Positions 46,364-59,700 are shown, numbered from the stretch's first letter. The stretch: 64,000 nucleotides of DNA from Microplitis mediator (GCF_029852145.1 NC_079975.1:20899364-20963363); one strand, 5' to 3'. The notes: a model not told the origin generated them from the sequence alone. Numbers and translations: made by a program.

Positions 46364-47158
46364 CTTTTTTGACTTTTTATTGTACAGAGTACACGAAGAA
46401 AGTCACCAAAGAAACAGCTTCGAAATGAAGTCTTAAGGAATCTATAAACTTTTTGTAATGTATCTTGTTTTGAAATTAACTTCTCATTTGTAAGTGTTTG
46501 TTGAAAAGGTAGATAATTAAACGGAATCAGTGATTAAATTATTTTTTTTCAATATACTTTATAAAAGTTATCGGAAATAATTTTTTATCGGAGGGACAAT
46601 CAGGTTTACAAAGTGCGACATCCATTATAGTTTTTTTTTATTCACTTTAATCTCTTATTAATCAATTTTATTACATTTTTATTAAAGTATAAGCTAAATA
46701 GTCTAGTATTAAATTAATCTTAACTATTATTAAACTTATTTTTTTAACTACATGATAAAATACTTTAATTTTAAATTAATTTTTGAAAACAATATTTTTT
46801 TTTTCATTTGATTTTTTTAATAAATATTCTATAATTATCAGCTATAACTTGAATGTAAATATTTCATATATTTTAATAATTATTTATATTTTTAACACAG
46901 AATTTATAAGTCTTATTAGTTTTTTCAAATGAACGTAACTATTTCAAATTTCAGTAAATACTAAAAATTTTTCTAGCCAAAATTCTAAAACTATCGCACT
47001 AATGAGGTGATCGACTTACCCCATTTTTTTTCTACCGACTATACATAAATATTTTACGTCAAAAAATGATGTCTGAATCTCTCTTCAATAAAAAACTAAT
47101 GGTTAGAGATTCAATTTACAAAAACAACTCTCCCATTTTGGAAGCATTTAGCTGTCAA
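46364..47158. other. AT-rich spacer downstream of TLL-10
   Basis: Very AT-rich. No gene or element ends were recognised. Confidence 0.35.
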
Positions 47159-49096
47159 TTAATAGCTTATCGGTACGGTAGTAATCGTTGCAGAAAATCC
47201 GGCCTCTTCATTCAAATCATTACTAACAAAATTAACATAAATTTTCGTATAATTTAAAGTAATTTCCCATGGGCTTCTTTCACCACAAAAAGTTTCAAGA
47301 TTCGAATGTGAATCATTACTCGCTCCTATCTCAACATAATCATTGGTACAATCTGCGCTCATTTCGAGACTGAAAAAATTAAACTTTATTGTTGTGCTAT
47401 GGTTCTCCGGTACTTTTAGTTCCCATAAACAATCTTTACTCGATTCATAATTATTCGGATAATTTGGTGACTCTAAAATAATGGGACTGTTACTGAGTAG
47501 TGATTTTTCACCACCACAGATTTTGTAATACTCTGCTATAAAGCCACTGTCAAGATTATTGTCTTTATTAATTTTAAGATATCTCACTAAAACATTGTCA
47601 CTTATAATTAGTATATTTTTTCCTTCACCGCAATATTTACCTGAAAATAAAATGAATAATAATCTATGTCATTAAGAGAACAAGGAAAATTTTTTTCCCG
47701 CTATATCTACTCTCTAAACATAAATTAGTGAATATTCACTTATTTCTCTTATTCATGTTTAGAGAGTACGGGATAAAATAAGTTAATGTTATTAAATTTG
47801 GTATCGTTAGATAAGTCTTAACTTGAATTTGTGCCTTTTCATACTTTAAACTCTTTTTTATTCTCAAATATTGAGTGAAAAAAAGTTATTTATATCATTC
47901 ACAATACATTTAAATTAGGCGCGAAAAAAAATACGATCGTCTTTATCTTCTCTAAATAAATTAATGCTTTAATTATTCTATAACTGAATATAGCTAAATA
48001 TCACTGAATATACATCTAATATCTATACTATTAAGAGAGAATAAGAAAAATTTAGTCCATGCCGTGTATCTACACGGAAAGAAATTTATGGGAAGTTTTC
48101 CTATGCATTATGGGAATGATTCCCATAATGGTATAGGAATAGTATCTATACGACTATAGGAATGGTTCCCATACTATTATGGGAATGGTTCCCATATTGG
48201 TATAGGAACTATTCCTATAATATTATAGGAACTATTCCCATAATGTTATGGGAACCATCCCTATAATATCATAAAATTTTTTTTTTGCACAATAGTGTAG
48301 AAATTTCCCAAAATTTAAATTTTCTTGAATGTTTTGTGCTGACAAAAAATTCTTTTTAAAAATTTTAATGTTTTTTTGCCAAATTCGATTTTTTTTTTTC
48401 AATGTTTGAATTTTTGTTTTTATGTTTAATAATATTTCTGTGTATTGTAGAAGTGATTACCACACTTCGTTAAATTCATTTTTTCATGATAATATGGCAA
48501 CCATTCCCATAATATTATAGGAATGGTTCCTATAATAGTATGGGAACCATTCCCATAATATTATGGGAATGATTCCCATAATGGTATAGGAACCATTCCA
48601 ATTGCATTATGGGAATCATTCCCATGATATTATGGGAATAGTTCCCATACTATTATAGGAACCATTCCCATAATATGATGGGAATGGTTCCTATAATTTA
48701 TGGAAATGGTTCCTATAAATTATAGGAACCATTCCAATAAATTATAGGAATGATTCCCATAATATTATAGAGAGTATTCCTATAAATTATAGGAACCATT
48801 CCTATAATTATAGGAACCATTCCTATAGTGTTATGGGTATCATTCCCATAATTATAGGAACTATTCCTATAATTATGGGAATCATTCCTATAATTATAGG
48901 AACCGCTCCCATAATTTATGGTCGTAATTCCTATGATGGTATAGGAAAAAATTTTACAAAATTATGGGAACCCCTGCCATAATTTTCTTTCCGTGTATGA
49001 TAATAATTAATGATTTAAAAAATTACAGGTGTAAAAAATTTTGGAAAATTCTGAGATTAGATATAAATTTATATTAATTTATATGAAACTGCTTAA

Positions 49097-49129
<33 letters not shown>

Positions 49130-50784
49130 TGTGTGTGTTTGCGTGCGTGTGTGCAAATGTGTGCGTGTGTGCAAATTTGTGCGTGTGTGCAAATGTGTTC
49201 GTGCGTGTGTGCGAGTGCGCGTGTGTGCCTAAATATGTATGTGTGTATGTGTGTGCATATCAGCTGATCAATAATGTAATACGTGAATTTTTAGTTTAGA
49301 CTAGTCCAGTAGCTGATCCCGAAATAATCGATGGCTCTTACTGATTTTTTCAGGATTAGCTTCTAATTATTTCGGTAGCTACCATCGCTTTTTTTTTTCT
49401 GTGTAATGCAAAAAGTTACACTTTTCCGAAATTAAATGAAATAATTATCGAATTGATAAGAATAAAAATTTTAAAAAATAAGTAATTTACCTAAAAGAGG
49501 GCTATGAATTGAGTGACCATTTCGAACTTCGATAAAACTGTTCATACACTCAGAGCTTTTAGGAATATTTAATGTCACAATTTTTAAAGCGACTTTTTCT
49601 CCATGCGATACCGAAATTCTCCACTCACAATAATCTATGTCGGTAGACGAGAAATCGGCTGAGTCATTCGGCGACTCAATAGATCCATTATTTTCAAATA
49701 ATGTTCTTCCACACTCTACAGAATACAGAAATAAAATTACTTTGTAAATAGAAAAGCAGTTACGGATAGATTATAATATTATCGTAAATTTTTTATGGTG
49801 TTCTCAAATTAAATAAATTAACTTACTGGGACATTGATAGAGACGATTAGTAGCTTCTATATCGCCGTCGCTAAGTCTTACGTAGGAAACGAGTTTTGGT
49901 ATCCTGCCATTGTCTAACTGTTTAGGGACAATTGTATCCAAAAACTCAAGGTGTGCAAAAGCATTTCTGGGATAATGCATTATGGAACGATAATTATAGG
50001 GCTGTTGTAGAGTATCAACTTCATCAGGTGAAAATTTACTAAATTCTTGCCAATAACCTGCGCTCAAAAAAAAATTGTTTTTTCTTGTTACGATAAGAAG
50101 TAAAAAAATAATTAAATACATCTGATAAATAATATTTATTAACCTCGTTCGATATTTTGCTTATTAATGTGAATATACTGATCGCGATCTGGGTGTTGGT
50201 GCTCATGATAAAAACCCAAAGCGTGTCCCAGTTCATGGAGGGCGATGTGTAATTTGTCACAACCATTATTCAAACTTAATACACTGCGTCCATTATTTCT
50301 TGGCATTTTCCCGTCGAAGCAGCAACTAATAGTTCGTAATAGAATTTATAATATTAGTGATTTTATAATAATTATCAGCTCAACTAATAGCAATAGAGTT
50401 GTACAGTAGTATTAAATAAATAATTTACCCGCAGTCTAATTTAGTGATGAAGACGTAATCGGTATGGATCTTAGGATCTCTTTCAATAAATTGAACGCAA
50501 GTCGACTGTTCCCACATTCGCATCGCTCGTTTGAAAATAGTGCGTTGTGATCCAGTAAAAATGTCATCAATTTCATAAGGAATTATACCTTCATCCCAAA
50601 GATTGTATTTATTTTTAATAGCTACCGATTTTTTGACTTTATTTGTTTGCGGAATATTTTCTAAATTCACAATTCCATCATACTCTTCATTCTTAATATT
50701 TTCGTCATGTATTATATTAGAATTAATCATTGACACTACCAATAACAGTATTTGAAAAACAAGTAAATTAAATATCGATTTCAT
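47159..50784 (-). CDS. TLL-10: astacin-CUB-CUB metalloprotease, type D, complete
   Basis: Exons 50429-50784, 50144-50325, 49827-50057, 49491-49715, 47159-47640 (minus) join to 1476 bases, 491 residues. Signal peptide MKSIFNLLVFQILLLVVSM; VKKS dibasic propeptide end; NLWDEGIIPYEID; HELGHALGFYHEHQHPDRD; SIMHYP. CUB1 KCGRTLFENNGS is nearer to the tolloid form (ECGRTF) than that of TLL-9. CUB2 CGGEKSLL... ends TTVPISY. Intron 4 (47641-49490) contains a CACGG/23-bp-unit element and a GT-rich microsatellite. It is the array gene closest to tolloid in position, and by exon 4 length (225 bases) the most tolloid-like. Confidence 0.9.
48072..48997. mobile_element. CACGG-end element built from palindromic 23-bp units (copy 2, TLL-10 intron 4)
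   Basis: Ends TACACGGAAAGAAATTTATG and ATAATTTTCTTTCCGTGTA, with flanking TA at both ends. The centre is in opposite orientation to copies 1 and 3. Confidence 0.8.
49098..49260. repeat. GT-rich microsatellite
   Basis: A (GT)n run then degenerate GTGCGTGTGTGCAAAT units. The Cys/Val-rich reading frame over it is an artefact. Confidence 0.9.
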
Positions 50785-50878
50785 CTTCTGTTACTTAATG
50801 TAAATGCTTACTTAAAAAAAATAAGTTGTCAAGTTTGTTAAAGTAACTAACTAATAATACGTGGTCATTTGTAAGTCG

Positions 50879-50885
50879 TTATATA
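50879..50885 (-). promoter_or_regulatory. Candidate TATA box of TLL-10
   Basis: TATATAA on the minus strand about 95 bases before the ATG, conserved with TLL-9. Confidence 0.4.
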
Positions 50886-50969
50886 CTTCATTTATCGTGA
50901 CGTAGCAGTAATTAACTTTTTATTTTGTCGCTATGGCTTTCGAATGAGCGGAATTAGATCATAAAACTT

Positions 50970-51921
50970 TTTTTTTAATGTTGAATATTTTGTCTATAAT
51001 ACAGTTCGAGTTTCCCATAATCAACTGTCAGAGGTAGTAGAAGAAGAAATTATTGGGGAAATCTAAAATTTGGGCCCCCCTTTTTTAATTTAGCTTTGGG
51101 CGCATGTTCTACATGCGTGTGTTACGTATTTGAATTATTGAAAGGCGCTCGTTATAAGCAACGATGGAAGTTGCGCTAAAAAACCAATGATTAGTTATGG
51201 TCTGTTCAAATAAATTTTCATTACGTGCAATTGAAATTTGATGTATTAACAGAAATTTACTAGTTTAGAAAAATTGTTTTTATGAAAAAGTGAGTCTCTT
51301 ACACCGAGGATCAAGTCATGAAATTTAAGCATCTAAAAAGGTGGGGGATGTCAAAGTCTATAGGAACGGCGTGATAGGTGAAGTTGTTTATAACGGAATT
51401 TCTTATAATGAGCTTAAACTGTAGTATCTATAAACATTTATAGTTTTAATGATCTCTTACAATGGTAATTTTATTTATTAAAAATAGTTAATTAAATTTG
51501 GAAACATTGGATTGCTTCAATAATTACGAATCCTTTCAAAAACCATTCGAAAGTAATGACGTGTAATTTTTCGAACGCAAATTCGGAAATTATGTTTTTA
51601 CTGTGGAAATCCGTTAATTTTTTTTTAATTCTCTTCTATTTTGAAGTAAAAATTGTATTGCTTTATGAATGTAAAAAAATATATAAAAAACAAGAGGTAT
51701 TAATAATTTATTAAATGACATCACTCGATAATAACTATTAATGTACGATAAGTTCAAAAATCTTAATTTTAAAAAACAACTTTATTACACCGATAAAATT
51801 AAAAAAAAAACTGATAATTTATTTTTTCTCTATTTATAGTTTCATGTGGAGATTGCTTTGAATTATTGATATATTTTTTTTTTCGAAAATAAATGACGTC
51901 ATAAAATATTAATGGGTTCCC
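50970..51921. other. Spacer between TLL-10 and tolloid, proximal part
   Basis: The similarity to the TLL-9 flank ends near 50970. After that AT-rich sequence, no gene, no clear element ends. Confidence 0.35.
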
Positions 51922-52913
51922 ACACGGAAAGAAAATTATGGCAGCGGTTCCCATAATTTTGTGAAATTTTTTCCTATACCAACATAGGAATTACGACCAT
52001 AAATTATGGGAGCGGTTCCTATAATTATAGGAATGTTTCCCATAATTATAGGAATAGTTCCTATAATTATGGGAATGATACCCATAACACTATAGGAATG
52101 ATTCCTATAATTATAGGAATGGTTCCTATAATTTATAGGAATACTTTCTATAATATTATGGGAATCATTCCTATAATTTATGGGAATGGTTCCTATAATT
52201 TATAGGAACCATTCCCATCAATTATAGGAACCATTCCCATAATATTATGGGAATGGTTCCTATAATATTATGGGAATGGTTCCCATATTATCATGAAAAA
52301 ATTAATTTAAAGAAGTGTGGTAATCACTTCTACAATACACAGAAATATTATTAAACATAAAAACAAAAATTCAAAAATTGAAAAAAAAAATCGTATTTAG
52401 CAAAAAAACATTAAAATTTTTAACAAGAATTTTTTGTCAGCACAAAACATTCAAGAAAATTCAAATTTTGGGAAATTTCTACATTATTGTGCAAAAAAAG
52501 AATTTTATGATATTATAGGGATGGTTCCCATGACATTATGGGAATGGTTCCCATAATATTATAGGAATAGTTCCTATACCAATATAGGAACCATTCCCAT
52601 AATAGTATGGGAATGATTCCAATACCATTATGGGAATGGTTCCTATATTGGTATAGGAACTATTCCTATAATATTATGGGAACCATTCCCATAATGGTAT
52701 GGGAACCATTCCCATAATGGTATGGGAACCATTCCTATATCATTATGGGAACCATTCCCATAATGGTATGGGAACTATTTTCATACTATTATGGGGATGG
52801 TTCCCATAATATATGGGAACCATTCCTATAGTAGTATAGGTACTATTCCCAAACCATTATGGGAACCATTCCCATAATGTATAGGAAAAGTTCCCATAAT
52901 TTTCTTTCCGTGC
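51922..52913. mobile_element. CACGG-end element built from palindromic 23-bp units (copy 3)
   Basis: Longest copy, about 990 bp. Ends CACGGAAAGAAAATTATGG and CCATAATTTTCTTTCCGTG; central core 52290-52510 is shared with copies 1 and 2. Confidence 0.8.
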
Positions 52914-53061
52914 ATATAAATCTTATAATTAGTATCAATGGTCGGTTGGTGACCGATATTATTTTTCCGAATAATATTATTCCACCTCGTAATTTACGAT
53001 GACAATATACATGATGAAATTTTAAAAGGGTTATTCCAGCACAGAAATTTATCTAATTTTT

Positions 53062-53838
53062 AACTTCCCGCTGAGAAAATTGTAAATTTTCAAAAATTCG
53101 GGAAGTTATTGGTTTCAGTCCGATTTACGAAAATCGAATTTCCATCAGATTTCGACGTTTTGAGGTCCTAGGAAGCTATTCTGACTAATTTCAAGATGAT
53201 GTCCGAGTGTATGTATGTATGTACGTACGTATGTAAATACATGTATCTTTTAAACGGATGAACCGATTTTGAACTTTAAGGTGTCATTCGACGCGGATTG
53301 TCAATATCTTGAAGCCGAGAGAAAATTGAGCTTGATCGGTAGGGCTCGTTCAGAGATATTTCAAAAATAAAATTTTTTCAAAAATGTTATTTTTTATAAC
53401 TTTTAATGTGCTCGATAGATTGATTCCAAAATGGACTGGGTTCTAGAACTTTATAAGCCGCGTCGAATGCCACCTTAACCATCAAAATCGGTTCATTCGT
53501 TCAAGAGAAACCGTTGTCGAACGAATTAAAAAAAAAAAAATTTTTTATTTTTCCTGAAATATCTCAAAAACGACTCGATAAATCGAATCCAAAATTTGAT
53601 CAGCTTTAGAACTTGACAAAACGCGTCGATTGCCACCTCAACCATCAAAATCGGTTAATTAGTTCGCGAGATATCGTGGGATAAAGGAATGCTAAAAAAT
53701 GGTTTTTTATAAAACAATGGCATACAAAAGTACTTGCGAGCTCGAAGAGCTCGAAAATGTACTCACAATAGTGTTTTCGAGCTCGTTGAGCTCGAAAACA
53801 GCGGGAAGTTTTGGGGCTGGCCCGCAGGGTCAACTTAT
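53062..53838 (-). repeat. AACTTCCCGCT-family repeat, reverse orientation
   Basis: Reverse complement of the 28935-29675 copy, bounded by AACTTCCCGCT (53062) and AGCGGGAAGTT (53800-53810), then GGCTGGCCCGCAGGGTC. Chance frames occur within. Confidence 0.7.
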
Positions 53839-54267
53839 AGACCGATTTTTTTTATCACATTGAACTAAAGAACTATTGTGGGATTTTTTTTTTACGGTGA
53901 ATTAAATCGACTAAGAAAATAATTTAAACAATTTCATCATTAAAATTATTTTTTTATTTATTAATTCAATAAATTTACTTTTACACATGATTTATATATA
54001 TATATAAATATATGTATATTTTCATTTTAATTCAAATTCAATTTTTACTCGTTTATTTTTTTTTTAATTACTGTCGTCATACATTTAATTTTTTTTTTTT
54101 TTTATTATAAAATAGTACGGCATAGATGAACTACTCATTAACTCATTACTATCTATTTACAGGAGAAATCTACATTAAACATTTTTAATTAATTAAGTTC
54201 TATTATTTTACCATAATTATTATTTAAGAATTTTTTTAAATTTCATACTTTATCTTTGATGATAAAA

Positions 54268-56007
54268 TCCCTGATTAGAAAATACTATTTGTGACGATTA
54301 AAAATTTAATCATCATTAATCATCTTTAATACTAATAATCATCATGGTTTTTTACATTTAATCGTCTCTAATCGTCAGGAGACGATTTGTTATTTTACGA
54401 TTAAAAACGATTCATGACGATTAAAAAGTTCAAATCGTCATTAATCGTTTTTAATCTCCATACTGGACCAGAAATTGTAATATTATTTTACGATTCAAGA
54501 CGATTCATGACGATTTGAAATTTTTAATCGTCTTTAATCGCAAAATCCCGAGTCAAAATTAAAAAGGTAATTTGAGCCTCCAAATCCTACACGAGGGTAA
54601 GGAGGTTCAAATTATCATTTTAGAATACGAAGATCCATACATAAAGAAGGTGATTTGAACCTAAACGTGGTAACTTCGTCCACTTTTACCACGCATAGGT
54701 TCAAATCATCTTTTTAAAAAGGTGAAGTAAGCCTCCAGGGCCTAAATTAATGGATCGAGAAAGACTCTCATCGGATTGCGTACAATTGGTAAAGAAACAA
54801 AAGGGAAAAGGGGCCACTCATTAGTAATGGCCGCCATGATCGAAGAAAATTTGAAATTTCAAAATTCCACAAATACTTTTTTAGTAATAAATGTTTTGTT
54901 GTAAAATAAAATTAGAGAAATCTCAAATATTAATAATAATAGCGACAGTTATACGAGTAAACGTTCGAATAGAATGGTACTAAGTCATTCGAAATTCGAA
55001 TTGAATAATTAGAACCTTTGACTTATTAGTATATGATAATTAATTATCTTATGTGAACGTAAATGCAAACGATGTATAGGAAAACGGGAACTGCCAAATA
55101 ATTTGAAAAAAAACTGCTGAAATAATCTGCTGCCGCCGGGATTCGAAACCAAAACCTAACGAGTATGGAGCATAACCACTGCCGCACTGCTACTCGGACG
55201 CTCACAATTAGTTGGAAATATCTTTATCTACTTAGAACGCAGCTATTATTGTACACGAAAAGAAATTTTCTTTAAAAATTACCGTTGAATTCACTGTAAT
55301 CGTGGGACATAATGCGGCGCTTTTATTTATTACCATTTTTGAATTAAAAATTACGAAAAAATTTATTTATTTTGTGGTAGACTTCATAAAATTTGTTGAA
55401 AAAAAGTTAAAAATTATCTCACTTACTGACAAATGATTAGGTCGTGCCATTCGTTTCACGATTACCGTGAATATAACGGTAATTTTTAAAGAAATTTTCT
55501 TTCAGTGTAACTATCATATCATGCTAAAGAATTGAGCTCATTCAAAGTTACAGATTAAAAGCATGGTAGGCCTTGGAGGGTTAAAACATCTTTTTAAAAA
55601 GGTGATTTAGTCCTTCATGTGCTTCGTTTAGGGCATTGAGGATTTGAATAGCATTTTAAAATATAAGGTAGGCCATGGAGGGTTAAAATACTATTTTAAA
55701 AAGGTGATTTACTCCTTCATACGCTCTTTTTAGGGTATCGAGGACTTAAATAACATGTTACATTTACCGGCAACATCAAAAGAACTGAGGCTTTTGAGGT
55801 TCAAACTACTTTTTTAATTTTGACTCGGGATAATATTTAAATTTCTGGTCCTACATAAAGATTAAAATCGATTTATGACGATTTGAAACGAATCAAAATT
55901 TCGATCCATCGTTTTCAATCCTCTTTAATCATCAATTGACGATTCATGACGATTTAAAACGATTAAAACATTATTAATCGTCATTAATCGTATTTTCTAA
56001 TCAGGGA
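54268..56007. mobile_element. Nest of three palindromic elements
   Basis: Outer ends TCCCTGATTAGAAAATAC and GTATTTTCTAATCAGGGA, with GACGATTAAAAA-type repeats in the arms. Second ends ATCCCGAGTCAAAATTAAAA (54545) and inverse (55830). Third, in the right arm, ACACGAAAAGAAATTTTC (55253) to the inverse (55508). No coding gene. Confidence 0.7.
55105..55200 (-). ncRNA. tRNA-like Pol III module at the centre of the nest
   Basis: On the minus strand: A-box-like TAGCAGTGCGGCAGTGG (55176-55192), B box GGTTTCGAATCCC (55138-55150), and a T8 run at 55106-55113. It lies at the midpoint of the 54268-56007 element. No well-paired cloverleaf was confirmed. Confidence 0.4.
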
Positions 56008-56426
56008 TAATAATCGGCGTGAAATATAGGCAGTGATTATTATTAACCTCTTTTAATAATTTAATACCTTTTTTATTTTTTCACGTCCCATAATTCTAAT
56101 GGTAATAATTATATTCATAAAATATAAATTATTTTTTTTATAACTATTTCCACTATAATTAAATATATTTTATACGTCCGGAAAAAATTTTCAAATAAAA
56201 AAAAATTCCGACATTATAATAATGGAATAAATAACATCTACAATTTAAAAGAATTAATTATTTTAAATTCTAACGTAAAAAAAATTCTATTCATTTTTCG
56301 GGTCAATTATTTTTTTTTGTTTTTAAGTAATAAAATATTTAATCTCAGTTTTAATTACAGATAAATTTTAAATATGGCACTTTTACGGCCTATCGTATTG
56401 AGTATTTAATTTAAAATAATAATATT

Positions 56427-56432
56427 TTATTT
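56427..56432 (-). promoter_or_regulatory. Poly(A) signal AATAAA of tolloid
   Basis: AATAAA on the minus strand about 340 bases past the TGA stop and 14 past the end of the open extension. Confidence 0.45.
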
Positions 56433-56445
56433 ATAAGGAAAAATT

Positions 56446-56772
56446 TTAATTATTATTTCGGTTCTTTTTCCGTCTGTTTCGCGGTCGATAATTATCTCTT
56501 ATCATTGAAGTAAAACCATTCAATTTACCGCGTCGAGATCTATTTCCATTAACTTTACTATATTTATTGTTACTACTATTATTATTATTATTATCATTAT
56601 TATTTTTATCATTTGAATTTTTTAAATTCAAAACATCTTGAAAAGCGCGCCGTTGATAAGTAACTGACGGCAATTGGCGAGTAGTTTTTATGCGCCGACG
56701 AGTCGTTAAAAAACGCCCGGCGCTATTGTCGCGTTCTCGAGGCTCTAGGGAATTCCCGAGCCCCATTAAAGA
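56446..56772 (-). other. In-frame open extension after the tolloid TGA (readthrough candidate)
   Basis: Immediately after the tolloid TGA (56773-56775), the same frame stays open for 108 codons to 56446. It encodes a basic, Asn/Arg-rich tail (for example TTRRRIKTTRQLPS, RRKKNRNNN) with GC-richer codons in its first half than the flanking DNA. AATAAA follows 14 bases after its stop (56427-56432). It could be a C-terminal extension made by stop-codon readthrough, an alternative terminal exon, or simply a 3' UTR that happens to be open. Confidence 0.35.
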
Positions 56773-59700
56773 TCAGAAATTATCTTCTTCGTCAATCCCA
56801 CCAAGGTTTTCGTCGCTGTCTTGACGGTCAACTGCGACGTAGGCTGCTGAAAATCCTTTGTTTGATACCGTATCATCCGAACGGAATCTTACCAACAGCG
56901 CTTCGTTCATTGATATTATTTCGGTTACATTCTGAAACAAAATCAAGTAGATCGTGTGTGAAAAATTCATCTGTTTCTACAATAGTCACTTGACTCCCTG
57001 GCGGATTCGAATTACGGCAAATTACCGAAAATTAGAGAAATTAACGGAATTTACGGCAATTTACAATATTTGAAATAATTGCGGCAAAATGCCGTATTTT
57101 GCGGTATTTCATAGTAAATTACGATAGTTTACGACAACTTGAGGTATTTTACGGTTAGGGCACGATTAATTTACCGCAAATTTGCGGCGCCCCTGCGGAA
57201 TTTTACGGTAAAAGTGTGGCATTTTACCGTAAATTTGCATTAACCCGCATGGAAAAGCTATATATTGTTAAAAATATATAAAAATATATATGGTGAATAT
57301 GTGATAAATATATAGCGGCAAAAATTTATATATTTATGAATATATGTTTTTTACATATATTGGATTATATATTTTTAATAATAAATTTTTTTTTATATAA
57401 TGTTTTATATTTCTCTGTATATATTATCTCATATAATTCTCAATATATTTTTATCATATATGGATGGTATATATGTAATTTATGAAGTATAATATAATAA
57501 AATTCATATATATTTTGGCTCATATAATTAGTGATATATTGTCTGTATATAATTGGTCATACATGGAAGAACTTATATGTTTAAATCTATGGTTTGCGGT
57601 ATATTGAAGTTATATTTTTACAATATATCAAAAATTATATTTTTCTCGATATATTAAAAATCATAGTCTTTATATATATACATATATTTTTTGAGAAGCT
57701 GCCCGATAGCATAGAAATGAAAATTACAAACTAAAATGCATGGTTTTTATTATGTAACATACCATAGTACGAAAAATATGTATAGTACCATATATTTTGC
57801 AATATACTGGAAAACTTATATAAAAAATATACATCATACTGTATATTAATGAATATACTACTTTCAATACAATATATCAATATATAATAAAATATACTAA
57901 GAAATATATGCTAAACATACATAAAAAAAGTTATATTGATAAATATATAATTAATATATTGTAGCAATATATTTTTTTGCAATATATTATCATATGTTAA
58001 TACGGCAAAAATATAAATATTATTTTATATATTGTGCAATATATCACATTATAATATTCATATATTTTAAAGTATATTTTTTCACATATAAAGTTTTTCC
58101 ATGCGGGAACATTGCGGTACTTGACCGTAAAATACCGTATTTTACCGTACCCGATGAAAAAAGATTTTATACAATTGTATAAAATTATATACAAAAAATG
58201 GCCCGATCTAATTATATACAACTGTATAAAAATTGTATACAATTCTATACAAAATGTATACAAGTCTATATAATTATATACAATTTTATACAAATTATAT
58301 ATAATTCTATGTAATTATATACAATTCTATATAAATGCAATATATAGAATTGTATATAATTATATCGAATTGTATACAATTTGTATAGAATTGTATACAA
58401 TTTCTATACAAATTGTATTCAATTGGATCGGGCCATTTTTTCTATCCAATTTATATATAGTCTATATATAATTGTATAAAATCTTCTTTCATCGGGTAAT
58501 TCTTCCGAATACCGTAAATTGCAGTCAAAATGACACGCATTGGAGTAAATTACCATAGTTCGCCGTACCATGCCGTAAATAACCGTTAAATGCGGCAAAT
58601 TTGCCATAATTCGGATCTGCTAGGACTGTTTTAACTTACCGAGTCACAGAATTTTCCATAACTGGGACTAGAAGCATCCAACCCTGAATAAATTTCTACG
58701 AAATCATACGCACAATCTTCTTCATACTCCAATTGAAATGATAGAAACGATAGATGAACATTTTTACCGATCGGGGCTTCAATAGTCCAATCACAGTCTG
58801 TACGGTGATCATAATTATGTGTCCCGTATCTTACATGTGAGTAAATATATTTAACTTCACTTGTCGCCATCAGATGTCCTCCGCATGCTAAGTACATAAT
58901 AATGCGATTAATTATTTCCGATTGGAGGTCAAACATTATTGTGAAGATAAAAGTTACCTGTGGTATGAGAAGCTAAAAATCCTTTTCTTTGTACTGACAA
59001 ATCGCTTTTGAACAGCATGAACATTTGATTACTTGTCGCAATTATCGGATGAGGTATTTTCGTTCCGCAAAATCTTCCGAGAGTGTGACTATCTGATGAG
59101 TCGCCGTCATAGATCGCGATATAGTCGTAAGCGCACTCTTGGTGTGATTCCATTTCGAAAACTTTGAACATCTAGCAAAAAGTAAAGGCATTATTGCATT
59201 TTATTGTAAAATAGTAGATTATGTGGCAAGTGTGTAAACTTAGCGCGCTAAGTAAAAGCTTGTGGCGCATCCACATGACGAGCGTTAATTTTCTGCATGA
59301 GCCACTGGTGAGTGGGGCAATTGCGAGCGTTGTCCTACTGAGAAGAAGCTCAAATTTACACACATATTTTTATTGTAAGATCTGCTAAAAACTATTGCGT
59401 AATCAGTTTTTTTAAAAAGTATATTCAGTAGACTCTGGTTATAAGTTACATCGGACGCTCTACTCACCCTCACGTAAATTTCATTTTTTCTTCTAAGTAA
59501 GAGTATAGACAGAAATATTGATTGAAACCAGAGTCTACTGTATATTATTAGGCCTCGGGCAATCCTATACCCGGCCAACTGAGTCGAATTCAAATTCAAA
59601 CCCAAATCAAATTCACAAGTCAGCGATGGGACGAATCTCAGGGCCGAAAGCCCTCACACTTTTTGTGTGAAAAATTCTTTCGGCTCCACTGGGATTCGAA

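Noticed and set aside
49041..49232. Cys/Val-rich small peptide frame
   Set aside because: It is the translation of a GT microsatellite, not a cysteine-rich peptide gene.
57994..58293. Frames of 62-98 codons on both strands
   Set aside because: Tyr/Ile-rich translations of the TATATA-type palindromes in tolloid intron 10.
58631..59171. Two separate small genes with CUB-like frames
   Set aside because: They are exons 9 and 10 of tolloid, joined in phase by GT/AG introns.
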